A DNA stretch of 64,000 nucleotides, taken from assembly GCF_000756305.1 (NCBI RefSeq), contig NZ_JRFE01000014.1:1-64000 (forward strand), read 5' to 3'. The DNA is from Myxosarcina sp. GI1. GTDB taxonomy: Bacteria; Cyanobacteriota; Cyanobacteriia; Cyanobacteriales; Xenococcaceae. Below the pieces are notes generated by a model. That model saw nothing but the letters and a program-made list of their open reading frames with translations. It had not been told where the DNA came from and made no database searches. Position 1 is the first letter of the stretch. Each line of letters opens with the position of its first letter. This document shows, in pieces, positions 1-7,200 of the stretch. The translations under genes and the position numbers were made by a program.

Positions 1-565
1 ATACTCCCAACGAGCCGATGAATACTACCAGCCAGTTTTGAGTGTAGGCATAAAGAGCGATGATGTGATGGAGAGTAAAAAATACTGCCGATAGAGCAAC
101 TGCTGCTATTCCCGAAGACAATTTTTCGCATTGAGGATAGACAAAACCGCGCCAGATACATTCTTCAATAAACGAATTAATAAAACACCAATAAAAACAT
201 CCAGCTAAATAAATAGATAAGCTGGTAATTCCTACTACAGTTGCCTTGTTACGAATATCTGTTAGCTCGATCCACTGCTTACCAAGTAACAAGTAAGCAC
301 AAATAATTACTCCAAACATCAACAATCCCCAAGCAAGACCGATTAACGTTTTTTGGCGATCGAACCTGGGCAACCCTAGCGAATGCCGATTATGGTTCCA
401 CGTCCACCACAGAGGAAAAACTACTGCCCAAACTTTGGCAACTGTAAACACGCTATTGCCAACAATTCCTGGTGCAATGAGCAGAGACATAGTTACACCG
501 ATGCTAAAAACAGGAACAAATAGCAACAGAGCGATCGCTGCTTGCCGACGAGATAAGGAAGACAT
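1..565 (-). CDS. CPBP family intramembrane metalloprotease, C-terminus beyond the window
   Basis: The minus strand is open from an ATG at 565 to the window edge, giving 188 residues. The product is very hydrophobic, with several membrane segments. It carries the paired-glutamate motif EECIWRG and, about 28 residues later, FFTLHH. These match the EExxxR and FxxxH active-site motifs of the CPBP (CAAX protease and bacteriocin-processing) family of membrane metalloproteases. The remaining C-terminal histidine motif should lie outside the window. The start MSSLSRRQAA sits directly before the first membrane segment and fits the family. Substrates of cyanobacterial members are mostly unknown, and nothing here points to one. 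The family call is firm; the function is not. Confidence 0.85.
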   Translation of the reverse strand, partial: MSSLSRRQAAIALLLFVPVFSIGVTMSLLIAPGIVGNSVFTVAKVWAVVFPLWWTWNHNRHSLGLPRFDRQKTLIGLAWGLLMFGVIICAYLLLGKQWIELTDIRNKATVVGITSLSIYLAGCFYWCFINSFIEECIWRGFVYPQCEKLSSGIAAVALSAVFFTLHHIIALYAYTQNWLVVFIGSLGV

Positions 566-702
566 TCTTATAATTGTAGAAAAACTTTTCAGCAAGACTC
601 TAATATTTTTTGCAACACACTACAAAAAATAAAAGTATGAACCAAGTAGTTGATGACTACAAAATTCATACTTCATATTAGACTCTGCCAGATTTTATCA
701 AA

Positions 703-1782
703 CTAAACCAAGCTTGGTTCTGATTTGGTTTCAGACTTCGATTTTGCTGCCGATGTCTTTTCTGTCGGCAATCCTTCAATGGGACACTCTTTCGTACCAA
801 CTGTAGAACGAGTAATTTTCTCTGAGGTTTCTTTGGCTTTTTGTTCGTCTAACACCCAGTCGCGATAGAAATCAAAAGGACATGTCTGTACGCCTTCGGC
901 TCCCTCACCAGAGTTGATTTTACCCGTATAGCCGCGATGCATTAGTTTAAACAGATGATTTTGCGATTGAGCATTGGCGCGGAAGTCGCGGATGGCAAAT
1001 TTAGATAGATTGGCATATTGAACGCCGTTTTCTTCTTCGCCACATTCTCCCAATGTGCGTCCATCAAACCCGACTATAGCCGAATGCCCGAAGTAGCTGT
1101 ATACGCCGTCAAAACCAGAAGCGTTAGCAACTGCTACGTAAGTATTATTCATCCATGCCATTGCTTTAGAAACGTTAATTTGCTGTTCTTTGGCAGGATA
1201 CATGTAACCCTGACAGCGTACGATTAACTCTGCTCCCTTCATCGCGCAGTCGCGCCAAATTTCAGGATAGTTACCATCATCGCAGATAATCAAGCTGATT
1301 TTTAGTCCTTTAGGTCCTTCCGATACATAAGTACAATCGCCTGGATACCAGCCTTCAACAGGACACCAGGGCATAATTTTACGATATTTTTGTACGATTT
1401 CGCCGCGATCGTTAATTAGAATCAGGGTGTTGTAAGGTACTTTATTTGGGTGATCTTCGTGCTTTTCTCCAGTAAGCGAAAACACTCCCCAAGTTTTATT
1501 ACGCACGCAAGCTTCGGCAAAAATTTCTGTTTCTGCTCCTGGAATATCGGCAGCCGTATCCATCATTTCTTTAAAGTCGTACATGATGCCGTGAGTGGAG
1601 TATTCGGGAAAGATGACCAAGTCCATTCCTGGCAACCCGACTTTCATGCCGTCTATCATTTCGGCAATTTTATGACAGTTAGCAATTACTTCATCTTTGG
1701 TATGTAAACGGGGCATTTTGTAGTTGACCACTGCTACACCAACTGCATCATTACTAGAAGAAATATCTCCATGAAAAGCCAT
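703..1782 (-). CDS. amiE: aliphatic amidase (acylamide amidohydrolase)
   Basis: This 359-residue cytosolic enzyme of the nitrilase superfamily hydrolyses short aliphatic amides to the carboxylic acid and ammonia. The triad is visible at the family positions: Glu60 in FPEYST, Lys135 in KYRK and Cys167 in IICDDG, each one residue later than in the Pseudomonas enzyme. Length and N-terminus ([12 protein letters not shown]) match full-length AmiE. A tail rich in Lys, Ser and Thr follows the catalytic domain, as is usual. The gene stands alone. Upstream lies a sequence matching an NtcA-activated promoter, which would tie the amidase to nitrogen scavenging. Formamidase (AmiF) is the nearest alternative, but the N-terminus favours AmiE. 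Confidence 0.93.
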   Translation of the reverse strand: MAFHGDISSSNDAVGVAVVNYKMPRLHTKDEVIANCHKIAEMIDGMKVGLPGMDLVIFPEYSTHGIMYDFKEMMDTAADIPGAETEIFAEACVRNKTWGVFSLTGEKHEDHPNKVPYNTLILINDRGEIVQKYRKIMPWCPVEGWYPGDCTYVSEGPKGLKISLIICDDGNYPEIWRDCAMKGAELIVRCQGYMYPAKEQQINVSKAMAWMNNTYVAVANASGFDGVYSYFGHSAIVGFDGRTLGECGEEENGVQYANLSKFAIRDFRANAQSQNHLFKLMHRGYTGKINSGEGAEGVQTCPFDFYRDWVLDEQKAKETSEKITRSTVGTKECPIEGLPTEKTSAAKSKSETKSEPSLV

Positions 1783-1857
1783 ATTTTTCTCCTAAACTAT
1801 TTTTGCTTTTATGTGTGAGAACAAAAAATTTATAATTTTAATTTTATTCCTGCGCTC

Positions 1858-1899
1858 ATGTTATCGATTTAAATAAGTCAAACTTGTAACATTGAATAC
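1858..1899 (-). promoter_or_regulatory. probable NtcA-activated promoter of amiE
   Basis: Positions 1886-1899 read GTA-N8-TAC, flanked by T and A, the consensus of the cyanobacterial nitrogen regulator NtcA. On the minus strand, 22 nt further on, TAACAT (1863-1858) fits the TAN3T -10 box found at that distance in NtcA class II promoters. Transcription would start about 70 nt before the amidase start codon. Sequence and spacing are seen directly; NtcA binding is inferred. Confidence 0.6.
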
Positions 1900-2560
1900 A
1901 GCACTGCGACTCTGTGTGTGATTTTGCAAAGCCATAAAAACTCAGATTGGGGTGCAGTAAAACCAAACTTATTCCCGTTGTTTCTCCATCGGAAATATCA
2001 TGAGGGCGAACTAGGAGCGATATGCACTCCAGCAAAATCCCCCAATTCTTGGTAACATTTGAGTCTTCTCTTAAAAGAAAGGCTTAGATTGTGTCTTGCT
2101 GCAAAAAAAGACATTCCAAATGCTTAAAAATAGTATGAGTGAGGCGAGTTTGAAGTATGAATACTTAGTAGTTTATGAAGTAAATCGACGTTTTCTTAGT
2201 TTCGTCTGGATGAGAGCATAGCAACCTTATTTCAAAAAGATTCGGGTTTGCTCAAAGCTTCTCGTTGTGTACTAGCTCATATTCGTGTAGCTCAAAAACT
2301 TTGAGCTACAGTTTGCGATCGCATTCCAGTTACTGAGATTATTTCTCATACTATATAGTGTAGAAGTAAAGACGGAACCCGAAAGCGATGACACCAGACA
2401 AACATTTTGTTATCGATCGCCATCTAGAGTTTCCTAACTTAGTGTTTGGTGCTATTTTTTTCAGGACATGGTTTTAAGTTTACTACCTTAACTTGGCAGA
2501 ATTGGCTTTAGAGGACGAAACAAAACACGATACCAGGCTTGTTCAAACTGTCACGTTTTT
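1900..2560. other. gene-free stretch with one perfect hairpin
   Basis: No convincing reading frame was found on either strand between the amidase promoter and the hydrolase at 2561. A perfect 10-bp inverted repeat with a 3-nt loop lies at 2287-2309 (GTAGCTCAAA, AAC, TTTGAGCTAC). No T-run follows, so it is not a standard terminator. A 29-codon ORF at 2388-2477 looks like chance. The promoter of the 2561 gene should lie at the right end. Confidence 0.4.
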
Positions 2561-3526
2561 ATGAATATTAGTTCAAAATACTTCTTAATTTTAATTACTA
2601 CCATCTATCAAATTATTGCCAGTATTAAAGACAATATAGTTAGAGTACCACTAGGACAATTAATCGATCTTGGTGGTTACAAAGTACATATTTATACTAA
2701 AGGAACGGGAAACATAAGCGTTATTCTCGACCATAGCCTTGGGGGAATTGAAGGCTACTTTTTAATCGACGAAATTGCTAAATTTACTAGAGTTTTAATT
2801 TACGATCGCCCTGGATATGGCTGGAGCGATTCTAGTCCTAGAACGCGATGCAGTGCCGAAATTGTCAGCGAGTTAGATTTACTATTAACTAAAGCACAGA
2901 TCGAGCCACCATATATTTTAGTCGGTAATTCTTTTGGCAGTTATAATGTGCGTCTTTATGCCCACAAGTTTCCCGAAAAAGTAGTGGGCATCGTTTTGAC
3001 TGATGGACTGCACGAAAGGCAAATGTTAGCCATGCCGTTAATAGTTTCGGCTTTAAAACTATTGTTTATTTCTGGTTTTATAATGTCTATTTTTGGTGCG
3101 GCGATTGGGATAATTAGACTAATAGGAACTATTGGTATTTTTGAATTAATTAAGCCAGATTTAAAGAAATTTCCTAAAAAAATCAGACAAGAAGTTAAAA
3201 AATCTTTTTATAATCCCAAGCATTGGCTGACTATGACGAGAGAGCTAGGGAATTTAAATAAAAGTAGTCGTCAAGTTGCGATCGCCAATAATTTTAAAGA
3301 TTTACCTATAGTTAGTATTAAATCGCAACATTTTTTTAAACCTACCTGGTTTAACTTTTTTTTGCCTCTAAAAACTGTAGACAGACTCAGAGATAGAATT
3401 CACGATCGCCTCAATCGGCTATCGAGCAACTATACACAACTAGCAGCAACCAACAGCAGCCATTTTGTTTGGGTCGATCGCCCAGAAATTATTATCGAAG
3501 CTATTAAACAAATTTGGTTGTTATAA
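2561..3526 (+). CDS. alpha/beta hydrolase
   Basis: The 321-residue protein has the alpha/beta-hydrolase fold. The oxyanion strand carries YDRPGYGWSD, the nucleophile elbow is GNSFGS with Ser124, and the catalytic His301 sits in SSHFVWVDRP. The N-terminus (about residues 7-22) is hydrophobic and could be a signal anchor. A hydrophobic insertion around 165-215 would form a membrane-associating cap or lid over the active site. The gene stands alone, with no operon partner to suggest a substrate. An esterase, lipase or haloalkane-type hydrolase are all possible; the family call is safe, the substrate is not. Confidence 0.85.
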   Translation: MNISSKYFLILITTIYQIIASIKDNIVRVPLGQLIDLGGYKVHIYTKGTGNISVILDHSLGGIEGYFLIDEIAKFTRVLIYDRPGYGWSDSSPRTRCSAEIVSELDLLLTKAQIEPPYILVGNSFGSYNVRLYAHKFPEKVVGIVLTDGLHERQMLAMPLIVSALKLLFISGFIMSIFGAAIGIIRLIGTIGIFELIKPDLKKFPKKIRQEVKKSFYNPKHWLTMTRELGNLNKSSRQVAIANNFKDLPIVSIKSQHFFKPTWFNFFLPLKTVDRLRDRIHDRLNRLSSNYTQLAATNSSHFVWVDRPEIIIEAIKQIWLL

Positions 3527-3607
3527 ACCAAGTGGCATTCTAATTAAAAAATGCGATAAAACTATAGAAAATATAATTTACCCTTTATTTTACGTGTGAA
3601 ATGCACC

Positions 3608-3654
3608 GTCATAACTATATTGATCGCGCTATGAAAAATAGCGATAAATTTCTT
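3608..3654 (+). repeat. 47-nt direct repeat, copy A (downstream of the PEP-CTERM gene)
   Basis: This segment matches 41 of 47 positions with 4861-4907, in the same orientation. It begins GTCATAACTA and contains a GATCGCGCTA core. The two copies flank the PEP-CTERM gene (3906-4703). The similarity seems to fade gradually into AT-rich sequence with a shared AAGAAAAC. The rest of 3527-3905 is AT-rich and holds only this repeat and the terminator of the PEP-CTERM gene. Confidence 0.6.
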
Positions 3655-3825
3655 TCGATGAAGAAAACGTACAAAAATAAGAGTATTTTGTTTGAGAATT
3701 AAACCAATGCGGTAATTTGCGATTCTCGAACGATAGTAAATTTTTGTTTTCTAGATCTTTGAGTTTTTAAAAGTCGATTTTTATAAAACAAAAGAAGAAA
3801 GAATAGTTTTTTCTATTTTTATTAC

Positions 3826-3855
3826 AAAAAAACCTTCGATCCATTGAATCAAAGG
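3826..3855 (-). terminator. rho-independent terminator of the PEP-CTERM gene
   Basis: Read on the minus strand, an 8-bp stem (CCTTTGAT with ATCGAAGG, one G-U pair, 7-nt loop) is followed at once by seven T residues. It lies about 50 nt past the stop codon of the minus-strand gene at 3906. A second perfect 18-bp palindrome, CTATCTTTA/TAAAGATAG, lies between at 3857-3874. Confidence 0.8.
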
Positions 3856-3905
3856 TCTATCTTTATAAAGATAGTCATAATCTATAAGCTACAGAGAAAT
3901 GTCAA

Positions 3906-4703
3906 TTAACAATCATCCATTTTTAACCGATTCGCCGCTAGGCGTTTACGTATGCGGTTTACGCCTATAATACCACCAAGTGCCAATAACCCTAACGTGG
4001 GAGAAACATCAAAAGGAACGGCGGTTGCAGGTGCATCACTTGAAAACTGGGCGACTGGAAGTCCAGAACCGTTAGTATAAGCTAATCCATTAACATCACC
4101 ATTGTTAAATGCGCGACAGATACCTCCTGGACAGACAACCCCACTACTAGAAGTAGTTACTGCATCCCAACTCAAGCCTCCACCTTCTCCACCGTAATTG
4201 TAAATTTCTAGAAGCAAATCTCCATTACTAGGATCGTAACTAAAAGTATTATCCAAATTTACAACAATATCAAAATCTCTGGGAGAACCAGTACCAGAGC
4301 TAGAAAGGGTCAAAGAATTACGATTTAAAACAGTAGTGTTATCTGCTCCTAAATTATTGTTAAAGTTCCTAGTTAATTGACTACTGGTAAAAGTAGACAG
4401 ATTAAATTGAACATCCGAATAGATTGTCGAAAAAGCATTTCCGCTGCTATCATCTAGTCGAAATCGAATCTGATTGATATCAATCGGAGAAGAAAAGTAA
4501 CTATTGTCATATATTCCTTGCCATCTACCATTTGGACCAAAATATCCTCCAAGAGGGAATGAATTGTTACTAGAGCTTTCGGTATTTTCGTAGTTAGGAG
4601 GAGTAGTAAAGGTGAGAGCGTTAGAGGGTGTAGTTATTGTTAAAATTGCTAATAATATTGCTCCACTTCCCAAATGTCGTGAAAATCTAATACTTCTTTT
4701 CAT
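3906..4703 (-). CDS. PEP-CTERM sorting-domain protein, cyanobacterial variant
   Basis: This 265-residue exported protein begins with a signal peptide (MKRSIRF, then a hydrophobic core ending at SNA near residue 29). Its C-terminus has the tripartite sorting layout: PFDVSP at 230-235, a hydrophobic helix, then the basic stretch NRIRKRL. PFxxSP is the cyanobacterial version of the PEP motif. Such proteins are thought to be processed by an exosortase and delivered to the surface or the exopolysaccharide matrix. The body is rich in Ser, Asn and Thr with low-complexity patches and predicted beta structure; no enzyme motif is visible. No exosortase gene is nearby. A terminator follows closely and a 47-nt repeat lies on each side. 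Confidence 0.85.
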   Translation of the reverse strand: MKRSIRFSRHLGSGAILLAILTITTPSNALTFTTPPNYENTESSSNNSFPLGGYFGPNGRWQGIYDNSYFSSPIDINQIRFRLDDSSGNAFSTIYSDVQFNLSTFTSSQLTRNFNNNLGADNTTVLNRNSLTLSSSGTGSPRDFDIVVNLDNTFSYDPSNGDLLLEIYNYGGEGGGLSWDAVTTSSSGVVCPGGICRAFNNGDVNGLAYTNGSGLPVAQFSSDAPATAVPFDVSPTLGLLALGGIIGVNRIRKRLAANRLKMDDC

Positions 4704-4860
4704 TGTATTCTTCTGGTTTGAGTGACTTTATTTATGCAAGTCGATCGCTTCTTTTTTAACTTACACATAAGCTAAGTCACATCAGTCTTTTCACATCGGG
4801 GTAAATACTGTCGTATTCTATTCCTAAAATTTGCCTTTCATTTTGCAATCAAAATATGCT

Positions 4861-4907
4861 GTCATAACTATGACGATCGCGCTAGAAAAAATAGCAATAA
4901 ATTTCTT
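4861..4907 (+). repeat. 47-nt direct repeat, copy B (upstream of the PEP-CTERM gene)
   Basis: This copy pairs with 3608-3654 (41/47 identical, same orientation). It lies about 160 nt upstream of the PEP-CTERM start codon. The rest of the gap 4704-5011 is AT-rich and must hold the promoter of the 4703 gene; nothing else is recognisable. Confidence 0.6.
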
Positions 4908-5011
4908 GTTTCTTGGCGATTAAGAAAACAACTATAAAACAATAAAAAAGAGAGAATAATTTTTAGTTTTTTATAGATTCCCTCTTCTTAAATAATTTAA
5001 TTTGTTCGAGC

Positions 5012-6184
5012 TTAATACTGCGGAACATTGGGATCGACTTCTTGACTCCAGGCGGTAATACCTCCTTTAACATTTGTCCCCTCAATACCCGCTTGCTTGA
5101 GAAGATTTAAAGCTTTAGCAGAACGTCCGCCTAGCTTACAGTGAGCGATGAGGCGATGACCGTTGACTAGCTCTTTAACTTTCTCAATACCGCTACCGTC
5201 TTCAATTTCCGATAGAGGAATCAAAACCGAGCCATCGATTTTGGCAATTTGGTATTCGTTGGGGTTGCGAACGTCGAGTAAGACAAAATCTTTGCTGCCG
5301 CTGTCTATAAGCTGCTTTAACTCTGTTACCGTCATTTCAGAAATTGCGGTTTGTTCTTCGGCAGCGGTTGCCTGTGCTTGAGGAATGCCACAGAACTGTT
5401 GATAGTCAATCAACTTATCAATTACGGGACGTTCTGGATTGGGACGTAGCTTTAGTTCGCGGAACTTCATGTCCCAAGCATTATAAAGCAACAATCTACC
5501 GCTGAGAGTATTTTCTGCACCCAGAATTATCTTAATTGCTTCTGTTGCCTGAATCGTGCCAATAATGCCGCACAGAACCCCTAAAACTCCCCCTTCTGCA
5601 CAGGAAGGAACCATTCCTGGTGGTGGTGGTTCGGGATACAAATCGCGGTAGTTTGGTCCTTCTTGATAGTTAAATACGGTTGCCTGTCCTTCAAAGCGAA
5701 AGATAGAGCCGTAGACGTTAGGTTTGTTTAGCAAAACGCAGGCATCGTTAGCGAGGTAGCGTGTGGGAAAGTTATCGGTACCGTCAACTATAACGTCATA
5801 GGGTTCTAGAATATCGAGAGCGTTAGCAGAACTCAGGGCAGTTTCGTATAAATCTACCTGACAGCTAGGATTGATCCCCAAAATTCTTTCTTTTGCCGAT
5901 TGAATTTTAGGTTTGCCTACCCAAGCCGTATTATGAATAATCTGTCTTTGTAAATTGGAACTATCGACAATATCGAAGTCTATAATACCAATTCTGCCAA
6001 TTCCTGCGGCAGCTAGATATAGTAATAGAGGAGAACCCAGTCCTCCCGTACCAATACATAAAACGCTGGCAGCTTTAAGGCGTTTTTGCCCTTCTAAACC
6101 TACCTCTGGCAAGATAATATGGCGAGAGTACCTTTGATACTCCTCTTTGGTAAGTTCGATTGCTTCCAAATTAGGATTGAGCAT
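5012..6184 (-). CDS. moeB: molybdopterin-synthase adenylyltransferase MoeB with C-terminal rhodanese domain
   Basis: Residues 1-250 form a ThiF/MoeB E1-like adenylyltransferase. The ATP loop is GTGGLGSP near 47-54, followed by the region that senses the Asp and Arg residues (DFDIVDSSNLQRQ), and a cysteine lies in SCAEGGVLG. Residues 280-390 form a rhodanese domain with catalytic Cys349 in HCKLGGRS. This architecture, shared with eukaryotic MOCS3/Uba4, adenylates the C-terminal glycine of a small carrier such as MoaD or ThiS and then supplies sulfur from the rhodanese persulfide. The two CxxC zinc motifs of E. coli MoeB are absent: YRDLY stands where YRCL would be. The partner could be MoaD, ThiS or both. 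The gene is monocistronic and divergent from the methyltransferase at 6406. Confidence 0.9.
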   Translation of the reverse strand: MLNPNLEAIELTKEEYQRYSRHIILPEVGLEGQKRLKAASVLCIGTGGLGSPLLLYLAAAGIGRIGIIDFDIVDSSNLQRQIIHNTAWVGKPKIQSAKERILGINPSCQVDLYETALSSANALDILEPYDVIVDGTDNFPTRYLANDACVLLNKPNVYGSIFRFEGQATVFNYQEGPNYRDLYPEPPPPGMVPSCAEGGVLGVLCGIIGTIQATEAIKIILGAENTLSGRLLLYNAWDMKFRELKLRPNPERPVIDKLIDYQQFCGIPQAQATAAEEQTAISEMTVTELKQLIDSGSKDFVLLDVRNPNEYQIAKIDGSVLIPLSEIEDGSGIEKVKELVNGHRLIAHCKLGGRSAKALNLLKQAGIEGTNVKGGITAWSQEVDPNVPQY

Positions 6185-6405
6185 AGTAATGATAAAAAAA
6201 CGCGATCGCTTTGCGGTTTACTAAGGACGAATCGATTACCAGCGATCGATCGAAGGATCGATTTTTGTCCGTCCCATTAATAGACTCAGACCGATCTTAT
6301 ACTGGATGAGTTCTTAATTATATAAAATTTCTCGCGACAATGAAAAACATTCAGATAGCCATTGGTAGTTATGACTTACATCGTTAAACTAAAGATCGAT
6401 TTACA

Positions 6406-7134
6406 ATGCGAACGCGATCGCGCTTTGCTCAATTTATCGTCATAATGCTTAAAACAATACTCAAACTGCGAAGAAATTTGTTTGAATTGGTTGGTTCGGA
6501 AAAATATTCTCGACCATCGTTATTTGATATCGATAAAAAGCTAGAACCATATCTTACTAAGACAAATGGCTTCTTTATCGAGGTAGGTGCCAATGATGGA
6601 TATAGTCAGAGCAATACCTATTATCTCGAACGCTTTCGCGGTTGGCGAGGAATTTTAATTGAGGGCGTTCCCGAACTTTATAACTCATGCATCAGAGAAA
6701 GACCAAATTCGCAGGTTTTTAACTGCGCCTTGGTTGCGGATGATTATTCAGAATCTTTTGTAACGATGAAGTACGCCAATTTGATGTCTATTGTTAAAGG
6801 CGCACATAAAAGTGAAGATGCCGATGAAAACCACGTTCAAAAAGGTGTTGCCGTTCAAAAAAACGTCGTACCTTATGAAATTAAAGTACCAGCTAGAACC
6901 CTAACATCAATTTTAGATGAGTGTCAGGTTAAGGAAATAGATTTTTTCTCCCTGGACGTAGAAGGATTTGAATTAAACGTTCTCAAAGGCTTGGATTTCG
7001 ATAAATACCGACCTAAATATATGCTGATCGAAGCGCGATTTAGACAAGAGATAGAAGATTACATCTCTAACTTATACAGCGTAGAAGCTCAGTTGTCGGT
7101 TCACGACTTTCTTTATAAAAGTAAAGACATTTAA
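6406..7134 (+). CDS. FkbM family SAM-dependent methyltransferase
   Basis: The 242-residue protein carries the FkbM-type motif FFIEVGANDGYSQS (about 56-69), the SAM-binding acidic residue in GILIEG, and the late motif DFFSLDVEGFELNVLKG (about 183-199). Members O-methylate sugars, glycolipids or polyketides. The next gene on the same strand encodes a secreted polysaccharide-type beta-helix protein, so a glycan substrate is plausible but not shown. The annotated start overlaps a HIP1 site and has no Shine-Dalgarno. An in-frame ATG at 6445 (MLKTIL) is an equally good start and removes only an unconserved leader. Confidence 0.8.
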   Translation: MRTRSRFAQFIVIMLKTILKLRRNLFELVGSEKYSRPSLFDIDKKLEPYLTKTNGFFIEVGANDGYSQSNTYYLERFRGWRGILIEGVPELYNSCIRERPNSQVFNCALVADDYSESFVTMKYANLMSIVKGAHKSEDADENHVQKGVAVQKNVVPYEIKVPARTLTSILDECQVKEIDFFSLDVEGFELNVLKGLDFDKYRPKYMLIEARFRQEIEDYISNLYSVEAQLSVHDFLYKSKDI

Positions 7135-7200
7135 TAATTCTCAGTCGAGTTGGGTACATCTATATTCGGTTCGGTTTAAAAAAATATAGAAATAGTATCT

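Noticed and set aside
5012-6184. Loss of the CxxC zinc motifs in MoeB as a defect
   Set aside because: As far as I recall, cyanobacterial MoeB-rhodanese proteins commonly lack these cysteines, so it is a family trait rather than a lesion.
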